A DNA stretch of 6,357 nucleotides from an uncultured Clostridia bacterium (GTDB taxonomy: Bacteria > Bacillota > Clostridia > Oscillospirales > JAAYOS01), in contig CALXAZ010000168.1 of NCBI GenBank assembly GCA_944386395.1, forward strand, positions 1-6,357, written 5' to 3'. Position numbers and translations under genes: made by a program. The stretch's first letter is position 1. Every line of letters starts with the position of its first letter. A model generated the notes under the pieces. That model did not search any database, was not told the DNA's origin, and worked only from the letters and a program-made list of their open reading frames with translations. Positions 1-5,770 of the stretch are shown piece by piece.

Positions 1-687
1 AGATTCCCCAAGGACATAATATGTCCAATCCCTGTTTCCCGAAGAGATAAAAATTTCTTGTCCGGGGAGACATTCGAGATTAAAGTTGATCTGCAGGAGA
101 GAGACAAATTTTCCTCTCATGCGTTCAAAACCTATTGAATCGCATGCAAAGTCGCCGTATCGTGCATTATTTACATGATTATTTATATCGAGATCGCTGT
201 ATTTAACATGTATTGTAGGGCAGTTTGTGAGAGGCTCGATTGGATGAAGCTTTCCTGCTGGGGTGTACTTGGCACTGTCCACTGGCGAAAAATCTACTAT
301 CTTCAGGGCTTCAGATGGACGGACGATGTGATGGGAGTGGGAATCGGCAATAACCCAAAAAGAAGATGCATGTCCAATTTCCCTGCCTTCAGTTTCTATT
401 TTGAACTCACGGATAAAACCTGCGCCAGATATGGGAGCTGTCCATGTGGTTATAGAGAGGGAAGATGGATAATGGATAGGCTCACTAAGCTCAATACGTA
501 TGCGCATTAGTATCCATATGACGCCTATTGCATCGTTGAGCTGCTCTCTCGACGCTCCAAAGGAGAGAGTGTGTAGAGTGGCAGCTTCTTGTAAAAAGCT
601 TTGAAGGGATGACGGACGGCAAAAACCAAAGTTGTCGGTATCCCTTGTGCCTACTGAAAATTTGGCAGTAAAATACTTGAGTGCCAT
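1..687 (-). CDS. Acyl-ACP thioesterase (FatA/FatB-like), C-terminus cut off by window edge
   Basis: Cytoplasmic enzyme expected to hydrolyse acyl-ACP and release free fatty acid from fatty acid synthesis. The ATG at 687-685 opens 229 codons that run unbroken off the left edge; bacterial relatives are usually about 240-250 residues, so little is missing. The protein is a double-hotdog: first half about residues 1-130, second about 150-229. The second half has the family signature YSDLDINNHVNN (163-174). D167, N169 and H171 match the Asp-Asn-His of plant FatB, and E205 in NFNLEC matches the fourth catalytic residue. The H171-E205 gap of 34 equals the plant spacing as I recall it (His285, Glu319). 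A GAAAGG-type ribosome site lies about 9 bases before the start. It is transcribed divergently from the BMP-like gene. The family is clear; chain-length preference cannot be read from sequence. Confidence 0.93.
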   Translation of the reverse strand, partial: MALKYFTAKFSVGTRDTDNFGFCRPSSLQSFLQEAATLHTLSFGASREQLNDAIGVIWILMRIRIELSEPIHYPSSLSITTWTAPISGAGFIREFKIETEGREIGHASSFWVIADSHSHHIVRPSEALKIVDFSPVDSAKYTPAGKLHPIEPLTNCPTIHVKYSDLDINNHVNNARYGDFACDSIGFERMRGKFVSLLQINFNLECLPGQEIFISSGNRDWTYYVLGES

Positions 688-718
688 AATATATCGCCTT
701 TCTTTTTCTACTGATTTT

Positions 719-747
719 ATTTTACATAGAAATTATAAAAAAAACAA
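719..747 (-). promoter_or_regulatory. Predicted sigma-A promoter of the acyl-ACP thioesterase gene
   Basis: Read on the minus strand, TTGTTT (747-742) and TAAAAT (724-719) are separated by exactly 17 bases. Transcription would start near 712, giving a leader of about 25 bases before the ATG at 687. An eight-base T run lies at the -35 and the start of the spacer. No regulator site such as a recognisable FapR box was seen. Confidence 0.55.
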
Positions 748-770
748 TCTATATTAGCGGGAAATTTATC

Positions 771-799
771 TTGCGGCACAATCTGGGGAATGTTATACT
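771..799 (+). promoter_or_regulatory. Predicted sigma-A promoter (extended -10) of the BMP-like gene
   Basis: TTGCGG (771-776) and TATACT (794-799) are 17 bases apart, with an extended -10 TG at 791-792. Transcription would start near 806, leaving a leader of about 36 bases that is very purine-rich (GGAGAGG, then AGAGGAGAGGGAG). It lies back-to-back with the thioesterase promoter; the two -35 elements are about 24 bases apart. Confidence 0.7.
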
Positions 800-841
800 G
801 AAAGGGAATATGGAGAGGCTGAATAGAGAGGAGAGGGAGCA

Positions 842-2761
842 ATGGCGACCCAGCAATCACTTAACGAGTATAACAATGCAAGAAGGCAGGGGAGAAAGTA
901 TTTTTCCGAGCATGCGGGAAGAAATGGGGAGACCGGCTACCTTCCAGTGCTCGAGGACATAATAGATATGGAAGATACTGTAGGTGAAATAAACCTTGGT
1001 CTGCATGAGATACCGTTGAAAAAAATCGTAGGAACATATACAAGTGCCCGCAGCAATGCATTTGCGGGAAACTTTATGCCTCTTTTGGACGAAGGTACAG
1101 AATTTGCTTTTAAGTGGCAGTCGTTATATCTTAGCCATATAGACGAGGGTATTCGCGATCCGATTAAGGTGTATGAATACCTAAACTGTTTCTATGTGCT
1201 CGAAGGGAACAAGCGAGTGTCAGTGCTAAACTATGTAGATGCATATTCAATACATGCCAATGTGATAAGACTTGTTCCTAAAAGAGATAGCTCAGATCCA
1301 AGAGTAGAGATATATTATGAATTTCTCGATTATAATGCACATGGCTTTTATTTTAATGACATGTGGTTCAGCCAGAAAGGAACGTTTACCGAGCTTATAC
1401 GTCGGGCGAGGGAATTTGCTGAAAACAATGAAGAATTGCGTGGAAAGGAACCGCACGAGTGGCTTCCGGCAGTATACAGGGATTTTGCGCGTCATTACAG
1501 CGTTGCAGGATATCGAGATCTTGACATTACAACAGGAGATGCATTTTTTGAATATGTAAAGATATATGGCTTTCCATATAAAGTTCCATATGATGAGCTG
1601 GCAGAAAAAGTAAAGAACTGCGGTGCTCAGTTTAGCCTCATTGCAGGAAAGGGAGCTGCGACTACCATTGAATCTGCAGATGTTCAGAAAAAATCTGGAG
1701 GCTTCAGGCTTTTTTCTATTATCTCAAGAAAACCGGAGATAATATTCGCGTATCGCTCTACACCGGAGACTTCATCTTGGACCAGAGCACATGAACTGGG
1801 GCGAAGACATATGGAAAAATACTTTGACGGAAAGGTAAAGACAGAAGCAGTATTCGGAATAAGTACAGAAAATGCGCATGAGGATTTGGCAAGAGTAGCA
1901 GAGAGAAAGCCCGATTTACTTTTTACAGTCAATTCAGTTTTCGATCATGCTTCGTTGCAGATTGCCTTGGAAAATCCGGATACAATTGTATTTAATTGTA
2001 ACCACACACAGACTTCGGCGAGACTGAACACATATTTTTGCAAATTGTATGAATTTACCTTCCTGCTTGGAGCAATGGCGGCTTCATTTACCAAAACGGA
2101 TATACTTGGATTTATAGATCCTCCGCTCAGGACTTCGCAGACAACATATAGTGTGAATGCCTTTGCGCTTGGAGCGCGTCTGGTTAATCACAATGTCAGT
2201 GTGAAGAGATGTATATTAAATACAAATTTTTCCGGTAAGGAGGATGCAAATGCACGACGTCTGCTTGCGGAAAAGGGTGCGGATGTAGTATTTTGCCAGT
2301 ATCCGACAGATGATCCGATATCCCCTAAAAGTTATGATAATTTATATGGTATGCTTTGCCAAGTAAATCGGAATGGAAGCATTATAGAGTATCTTGCGGC
2401 GCCCGAATGGCGGTGGGAAAGGGTTTATAGAAAGATAGTTGGAGATTACCTTGATGGAAACCTCGATATGCTGAGAAAGGATGGTGCGGCTGAGGGGAAC
2501 AGCATACATTTTTGGCTTGGGTTTTCTGCGCGGGCAATTAATGTGCTGAATGTTGAAGCTGCTGTTGGCACCCATACGTCAAGACTGGGAAATCTGCTTA
2601 AAAACGATATCGCACACTCCCATCTTCATCCGTTTACAGGACCGATACATGATGTAGATGGAAATCTTAGGGTAGGAAAGTATGATGTCCTTACAGTAAA
2701 TGATATTAAAGACATGAACTGGCTTTGCGATATAGTTGATGAAACGGTCAGCTTTAAATAG
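842..2761 (+). CDS. Cytoplasmic BMP/PnrA-like substrate-binding protein with ParB-like N-terminal domain
   Basis: A 639-residue protein, nearly twice the length of ordinary BMP lipoproteins. Residues about 50-140 resemble a ParB/sulfiredoxin-like fold; EGNKRVSV (121-128) matches the G-x-K/R-R loop that binds nucleotide or phosphate in that superfamily. Residues about 150-290 match nothing I recognise. From about 297 (KPEIIFAYRS) to the end it follows the BMP/PnrA nucleoside-binding family: LLFTVNSVFDHA, the FLLGAMAASFTKTDILGFID segment and the C-terminal FTGPIHDVDGNLRVGKYDVL...MNWL block. The N-terminus (MATQQSLNEYNNARRQG) has no signal peptide or lipobox, so a cytoplasmic location is inferred. 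An AGGAG site (829-833) lies 8 bases before the ATG. It has its own promoter and terminator, with no ABC permease or ATPase alongside. Ligand and role are unknown; nucleoside sensing is a guess from the family. Confidence 0.85.
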   Translation: MATQQSLNEYNNARRQGRKYFSEHAGRNGETGYLPVLEDIIDMEDTVGEINLGLHEIPLKKIVGTYTSARSNAFAGNFMPLLDEGTEFAFKWQSLYLSHIDEGIRDPIKVYEYLNCFYVLEGNKRVSVLNYVDAYSIHANVIRLVPKRDSSDPRVEIYYEFLDYNAHGFYFNDMWFSQKGTFTELIRRAREFAENNEELRGKEPHEWLPAVYRDFARHYSVAGYRDLDITTGDAFFEYVKIYGFPYKVPYDELAEKVKNCGAQFSLIAGKGAATTIESADVQKKSGGFRLFSIISRKPEIIFAYRSTPETSSWTRAHELGRRHMEKYFDGKVKTEAVFGISTENAHEDLARVAERKPDLLFTVNSVFDHASLQIALENPDTIVFNCNHTQTSARLNTYFCKLYEFTFLLGAMAASFTKTDILGFIDPPLRTSQTTYSVNAFALGARLVNHNVSVKRCILNTNFSGKEDANARRLLAEKGADVVFCQYPTDDPISPKSYDNLYGMLCQVNRNGSIIEYLAAPEWRWERVYRKIVGDYLDGNLDMLRKDGAAEGNSIHFWLGFSARAINVLNVEAAVGTHTSRLGNLLKNDIAHSHLHPFTGPIHDVDGNLRVGKYDVLTVNDIKDMNWLCDIVDETVSFK

Positions 2762-2792
2762 CTTGTAAACTTGTAAATATTTTGCTGGTATG

Positions 2793-2821
2793 AAAAAGCG
2801 CGGACATTGTCCGCGCTTTTT
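2793..2821. terminator. Bidirectional rho-independent terminator between convergent genes
   Basis: A perfect 13-base-pair inverted repeat with a 3-base ATT loop: arms 2793-2805 and 2809-2821, core GCGCGGAC/GTCCGCGC, flanked by five A on the left and five T on the right. The tract is therefore suitable in both directions. It lies 31 bases after the BMP-like stop codon and 36 bases after the stop of the minus-strand AlkZ-related gene, so it probably ends both transcripts. Confidence 0.93.
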
Positions 2822-2857
2822 ACATGTATTTATGCTTTAGAGCTGAAGAAATAAATG

Positions 2858-3559
2858 TCAAATGGGGTATATCAGCTTTTTTATGCTCTTTTCATCCGCT
2901 TCGGGTGAAAGCTTCAATATATGCTTTCGAATGGTATCATATGCGTCGAGAGGATCAAGCTGTGTAGACAGCGGGAAGCACTCCGAAAAGAAATCTTCGG
3001 TCTTGCAAAATACAGTTCCTGCCCATCCATAGGGTTCACCTGCTGCCGAAACCTTCTGGGTTTCGCCGCAAACAGTGATGAACATCCTCATCTGCAGCTC
3101 GATAAGAGCTCTTTCAAGCTTTGATTTCTCTTTCCCTGGGAAATTTCCAAGGGAGCGGATATCATGTACTGCAAGGGCTCCATATTGTTCGATAAGCTCG
3201 TATACCTTTTTTGCGGTATGGCTTAAAATGCCACTGACATATGCCTCATTAAAGCTAAACCCAGACCTCCGGGCAGATAGAAACACAGGATACCATTTGC
3301 GGGATATATAGCCCGTTTTACGGTCAAAAAGCTTTGCATAAGCAATGTTGTCACGCTCCTGAAGCACACGTATGCGCCACTGCCATGGGTCGTGTTCAGG
3401 GTCGCCAGAATGCCATTTTATTCCATCTCCAGCCAGAGTATTCACAGTAAACGTGAGTTCGTCTCCAGACATTAAGCGAAAGTTTACGGGAAGAAAGCCT
3501 ATTGCCTGCACTAAGGTGCAAAATGTGTCGAAATCGGTATACCGTGATATTGAACTCAT
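2858..3559 (-). CDS. AlkZ-related winged-helix protein, function unproven
   Basis: A 233-residue soluble protein with no signal peptide or membrane segment. Residues about 50-98 carry a conserved-looking block, HDPWQWRIRVLQERDNIAYA (56-75) then GYISRKWYPVFLSARR (83-98), which I recognise from Clostridia proteins named AlkZ-related. Residues about 110-165 look like a winged helix (AKKVYELIEQYGALAVHDIR..., then KSKLERALIELQMRMFI), as in the repeated winged-helix units of AlkZ/YcaQ DNA glycosylases. It is much shorter than full AlkZ (about 360-400 residues), and I cannot point to the Gln-x-Asp/Gln catalytic pair, so glycosylase activity should not be assumed. AAGGAG (3570-3565) lies 5 bases before the ATG. 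The minus-strand promoter is unclear: a TGCTATTCT extended -10 (3588-3580) would give a leader of only about 14 bases. It shares a terminator with the convergent BMP-like gene. Confidence 0.75.
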   Translation of the reverse strand: MSSISRYTDFDTFCTLVQAIGFLPVNFRLMSGDELTFTVNTLAGDGIKWHSGDPEHDPWQWRIRVLQERDNIAYAKLFDRKTGYISRKWYPVFLSARRSGFSFNEAYVSGILSHTAKKVYELIEQYGALAVHDIRSLGNFPGKEKSKLERALIELQMRMFITVCGETQKVSAAGEPYGWAGTVFCKTEDFFSECFPLSTQLDPLDAYDTIRKHILKLSPEADEKSIKKLIYPI

Positions 3560-3606
3560 AATAACTCCTTGCCGGGCACAGAATAGCAGATGCGCCCAAT
3601 CTTTGA

Positions 3607-3635
3607 TTGCAAATGCTTATTGGCTGTGGTATATT
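3607..3635 (+). promoter_or_regulatory. Predicted sigma-A promoter (extended -10) of the wecC-like gene
   Basis: TTGCAA (3607-3612) and TATATT (3630-3635) are 17 bases apart, with an extended -10 TG at 3627-3628. The start would be near 3642, giving a leader of about 50 bases. It sits in the divergent gap shared with the AlkZ-related gene. Confidence 0.65.
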
Positions 3636-3692
3636 GTAAAATATAGATTGTAGGTTACACTTTACTTAAATTGAGAAAAGCGAGGTTTAAAT

Positions 3693-4913
3693 ATGGTAGC
3701 GGTAATCGGCATTGGATATATAGGGCTGCCCACAGCACTTATGCTGGCTGCAAGCGGTGTAGAAACCGTTGGCGTAGATCTCAACAGTAGCGTTGTGGAC
3801 AGGCTTAATAATGGAAAGATCACGTTTGAGGAAGAGGGACTGGAAGAACTCTTTGCAAAAGCGGTAGCAAATGGAATAAGATTTACAACGGAGTATCCCA
3901 AAGCTGATGTATATATAATAGCGGTGCCGACGCCGTATGATAAGAATTCGCGGAAGATAGAGCCAAAATATGTTGTTTCTGCGGCATCGATGGTTTTGGA
4001 TGTCTGTCCCAAGGGAAGCGTCATGGTTATCGAGTCTACAATATCCCCAGGCACGATAGATCGTTTTGTTCGCCCTGTTTTTGCAGAAAAGGGGAAAAAG
4101 ATAGGGGAGGATGCCTATATAGTCCATGCGCCAGAAAGAATAATCCCCGGGAATATGATATATGAGCTTGAGCATAATTCGCGTACTTTTGGTGCTGACG
4201 AACGTGAAATTGGCGAAAAGATCCGCGATCTGTACGGCAGGTTTTGCAAAGGGGAGCTTGTTGTCACAGATATCCGTACAGCGGAAATGACTAAGGTTGT
4301 TGAAAACACGTTCAGAGACATAAATATCGCATACGCAAATGAGCTTGCGAAAATATGCCGTTCAGATAATATGGACGTATACGAAATAATCAGGATTGCA
4401 AACAAGCACCCGAGGGTGAACATACTGTCTCCTGGACCTGGAGTGGGTGGACACTGCATATCGGTAGACCCGTGGTTTCTTGTTGGAGATTATCCGGGTC
4501 TTGCAAATATCATACTGGCAGCTAGGAAAATTAACGACTCGATGCCAGAATATACTCTTGAACGGATACACAGCATAATGAAAGAAAATGGGATGACAGA
4601 AGTTGGTCGTGTTGGCTTGTATGGCCTGACCTATAAAGAGGATGTAGACGATACACGTGAGAGCCCGACGCTTCAGATGCTTGAAAGCATGGCAAAGCAT
4701 CTTTCCACAGGTATCAAGATATATGATCCTTTTATCCGTGACAAGATGGTCGAAGGGCAGATCATGGATTTTGATGAATTCCTTGACAGCATCGATCTTG
4801 TAGTTATAATGGTAGGACATTCGCATATCAAGCAGAATATGGACAAGCTGAAGAACAAGATTGTTTTTGACACAAGAAACATCTGTGATATCGAAGGAGT
4901 ATATAAGCTTTAA
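3693..4913 (+). CDS. wecC: UDP-N-acetyl-D-mannosamine dehydrogenase (UDP-sugar 6-dehydrogenase family)
   Basis: Cytoplasmic enzyme expected to oxidise UDP-ManNAc twice with NAD+ to UDP-ManNAc uronic acid, a precursor for capsule, teichuronic-type polymer or glycan. Its 406 residues compare with 420 in E. coli WecC. The N-terminal NAD domain has VAVIGIGYIGLP (2-13) and the acidic VGVDLN after beta-2. The central domain has EMTKVVENTFRDINIAYANE with K201 and N205. The catalytic-cysteine motif GVGGHCISVDPWFL places Cys at 255; DPWF favours WecC over UDP-glucose dehydrogenases. The C-terminal UDP domain has YKEDVDDTRESPTLQ. GAGG (3682-3685) lies 7 bases before the ATG, and an in-frame TGA at 3672-3674 rules out a longer start. 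It is a lone gene between its own promoter and terminator; no epimerase (wecB) or glycosyltransferase is adjacent. A related UDP-HexNAc dehydrogenase is the main alternative. Confidence 0.9.
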   Translation: MVAVIGIGYIGLPTALMLAASGVETVGVDLNSSVVDRLNNGKITFEEEGLEELFAKAVANGIRFTTEYPKADVYIIAVPTPYDKNSRKIEPKYVVSAASMVLDVCPKGSVMVIESTISPGTIDRFVRPVFAEKGKKIGEDAYIVHAPERIIPGNMIYELEHNSRTFGADEREIGEKIRDLYGRFCKGELVVTDIRTAEMTKVVENTFRDINIAYANELAKICRSDNMDVYEIIRIANKHPRVNILSPGPGVGGHCISVDPWFLVGDYPGLANIILAARKINDSMPEYTLERIHSIMKENGMTEVGRVGLYGLTYKEDVDDTRESPTLQMLESMAKHLSTGIKIYDPFIRDKMVEGQIMDFDEFLDSIDLVVIMVGHSHIKQNMDKLKNKIVFDTRNICDIEGVYKL

Positions 4914-4928
4914 TATAACGGTATGTTT

Positions 4929-4960
4929 GCGGAGCCGCTTGCGGCTCCGCTTTGCCTTTT
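4929..4960 (+). terminator. Rho-independent terminator of the wecC-like gene
   Basis: Inverted repeat GCGGAGCCGC (4929-4938) and GCGGCTCCGC (4941-4950), in practice a 9-pair stem with a CTTG tetraloop, followed by TTTGCCTTTT. It starts 15 bases after the wecC stop codon. Read on the minus strand there is no T tract, so it should not end lexA transcripts efficiently. Its tail overlaps the lexA stop codon (4961-4959) by two bases. Confidence 0.85.
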
Positions 4961-5549
4961 AATATTTCCGCCACAGGGATTTTACTACTCCAAGTATGGT
5001 GCAGCTATTGCCGTTGATCGGCTCATATTCTGGGTTTTCGGGCATGAGCCAGATCTGATGATCCACCGTACGGAGACGCTTTACCGTTGCTTCATCGTCT
5101 ATCAGTGCGACGACTATTTCACCTGAAAGAGCTGTTGGTTGCTTGCGGACGATAACATAGTCGCCATCAAAAATCCCGGCGTTTATCATAGACCTGCCTT
5201 CGACGCGCAGAGCAAAAAAGCTACCTGTCATCCCGTCTTGATCGAAAGGAAGATATCCCTCGATATCTTCGACAGCTAGTATGGGTTGTCCAGCAGTTAC
5301 GCGCCCCAGGATAGGCACTTTACCATAAACTGCCGCACCGGATACAGGTGTAAGAGCTCTTGTTTTTTTGTCGGTTTTCTGTATATATCCGGCATCCTGA
5401 AGTATTTTTATGTATGAATGTACCGAGGAGGGAGATTTTAGCCCCACTGCCTGGCATATTTCTCGGATAGATGGGGGATATCCGTTTGTAGAAGTGAAGT
5501 CTACAATAAAATCATATATCTGTTTCTGCTTATTTGTCAGTTCTTTCAT
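4959..5549 (-). CDS. lexA: LexA, SOS-response repressor and self-cleaving protease
   Basis: Represses DNA-damage genes and is inactivated by RecA-stimulated autocleavage. The 196 residues are slightly shorter than E. coli LexA (202). The N-terminal winged helix spans about 1-66 (LTNKQKQIYDFI, NGYPPSIREICQAVGLKS with recognition helix about 39-50). A linker leads to the cleavage site VTAG, with the scissile bond A86-G87. The S24-type peptidase domain carries the catalytic dyad: S120 in VEGRSM and K157 in EATVKRL; E. coli has A84-G85, S119 and K156. All key residues are present, so the protein should be functional. AAAGGA (5563-5558) lies 8 bases before the ATG. An SOS box overlaps its promoter, implying autoregulation. 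It is divergent from a membrane protein gene. No second SOS gene follows it in the window. Confidence 0.98.
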   Translation of the reverse strand: MKELTNKQKQIYDFIVDFTSTNGYPPSIREICQAVGLKSPSSVHSYIKILQDAGYIQKTDKKTRALTPVSGAAVYGKVPILGRVTAGQPILAVEDIEGYLPFDQDGMTGSFFALRVEGRSMINAGIFDGDYVIVRKQPTALSGEIVVALIDDEATVKRLRTVDHQIWLMPENPEYEPINGNSCTILGVVKSLWRKY

Positions 5550-5624
5550 ATGAGCGGTCCTTTCCAGTTAAAGTAGAAGAGGTTTGCGGATATATCTCAC
5601 CTATAAAAAATATTGATTAATTGC

Positions 5625-5653
5625 ATTATATCATATATACCAGTAAAGTTCAA
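5625..5653 (-). promoter_or_regulatory. Strong predicted sigma-A promoter of lexA
   Basis: On the minus strand TTGAAC (5653-5648) and a consensus TATAAT (5630-5625) are 17 bases apart, with an extended -10 TG at 5633-5632. The start would be near 5618, giving a leader of about 69 bases. The -35 overlaps the SOS box, so bound LexA would block RNA polymerase. Confidence 0.88.
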
Positions 5654-5664
5654 ACGTTTGTTCT
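5651..5664. promoter_or_regulatory. SOS box (LexA operator)
   Basis: CAAACGTTTGTTCT matches the Gram-positive DinR/LexA pattern CGAAC-N4-GTTCG at all but the second and last bases, that is 8 of 10 specified positions. It shares three bases with the lexA -35 element. No other convincing box was seen elsewhere in the window. Confidence 0.85.
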
Positions 5665-5697
5665 CGGATTTGAAAAATTTTTATTTAAGGTAATGAC

Positions 5698-5726
5698 TGG
5701 AATAAATCTACTGTTTGTGATAGAAT
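5698..5726 (+). promoter_or_regulatory. Possible promoter of the right-hand membrane protein gene
   Basis: TAGAAT (5721-5726) has an extended -10 TG at 5718-5719; the base 17 upstream offers only a poor -35, TGGAAT (5698-5703). The start would be near 5733, about 36 bases before the ATG. The SOS box ends 34 bases upstream of this -35, so LexA could at most act at a distance. Confidence 0.5.
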
Positions 5727-5748
5727 ACTTAAGATAAATTATTTGAGG

Positions 5749-5770
5749 ATTCGAAAGGGTATGTTCGAAT
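5749..5770 (+). repeat. Inverted repeat over the ribosome site and start codon of the membrane protein gene
   Basis: ATTCGAA (5749-5755) and TTCGAAT (5764-5770) form a perfect 7-pair stem around the 8-base loop AGGGTATG. The Shine-Dalgarno AAAGGG (5754-5759) is half in the left arm and half in the loop, and the first two bases of the ATG (5769-5771) are in the right arm. It could act as an RNA hairpin or as a DNA operator; neither is proven. Confidence 0.6.

Noticed and set aside
175..510. Plus-strand open frame of 111 codons
   Set aside because: It lies antisense inside the thioesterase gene, whose family motifs are clear on the minus strand; the translation resembles no protein and has no good ribosome site.
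3573..3668. Minus-strand promoter for the AlkZ-related gene
   Set aside because: Several TATATT/TACAAT-like hexamers exist but none has a convincing -35 at 16-18 bases; the TGCTATTCT candidate leaves only about 14 bases of leader. Not called as a feature.
3687..4175. Minus-strand open frames of 162 and 130 codons opposite the wecC-like gene
   Set aside because: Both are shadows of the well-supported dehydrogenase frame, with low-complexity Ser/Thr or Tyr/His-rich translations and no recognisable domain.
4851..4868. GAACAAGATTGTTT as a possible LexA operator inside the wecC-like gene
   Set aside because: The half sites are separated by 6 bases, not 4, and it lies within coding sequence.
4923..5126. 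Plus-strand open frame of 67 codons after wecC
   Set aside because: It begins in the terminator hairpin and runs antisense through the conserved C-terminal half of lexA.
5752..5767. Second SOS box near the membrane gene start (CGAA...GTTCG)
   Set aside because: The half sites are spaced wrongly (CGAA, 8 bases, then GTTC); with the proper 14-base spacing only the right half matches. It is better explained as the TTCGAA inverted repeat.
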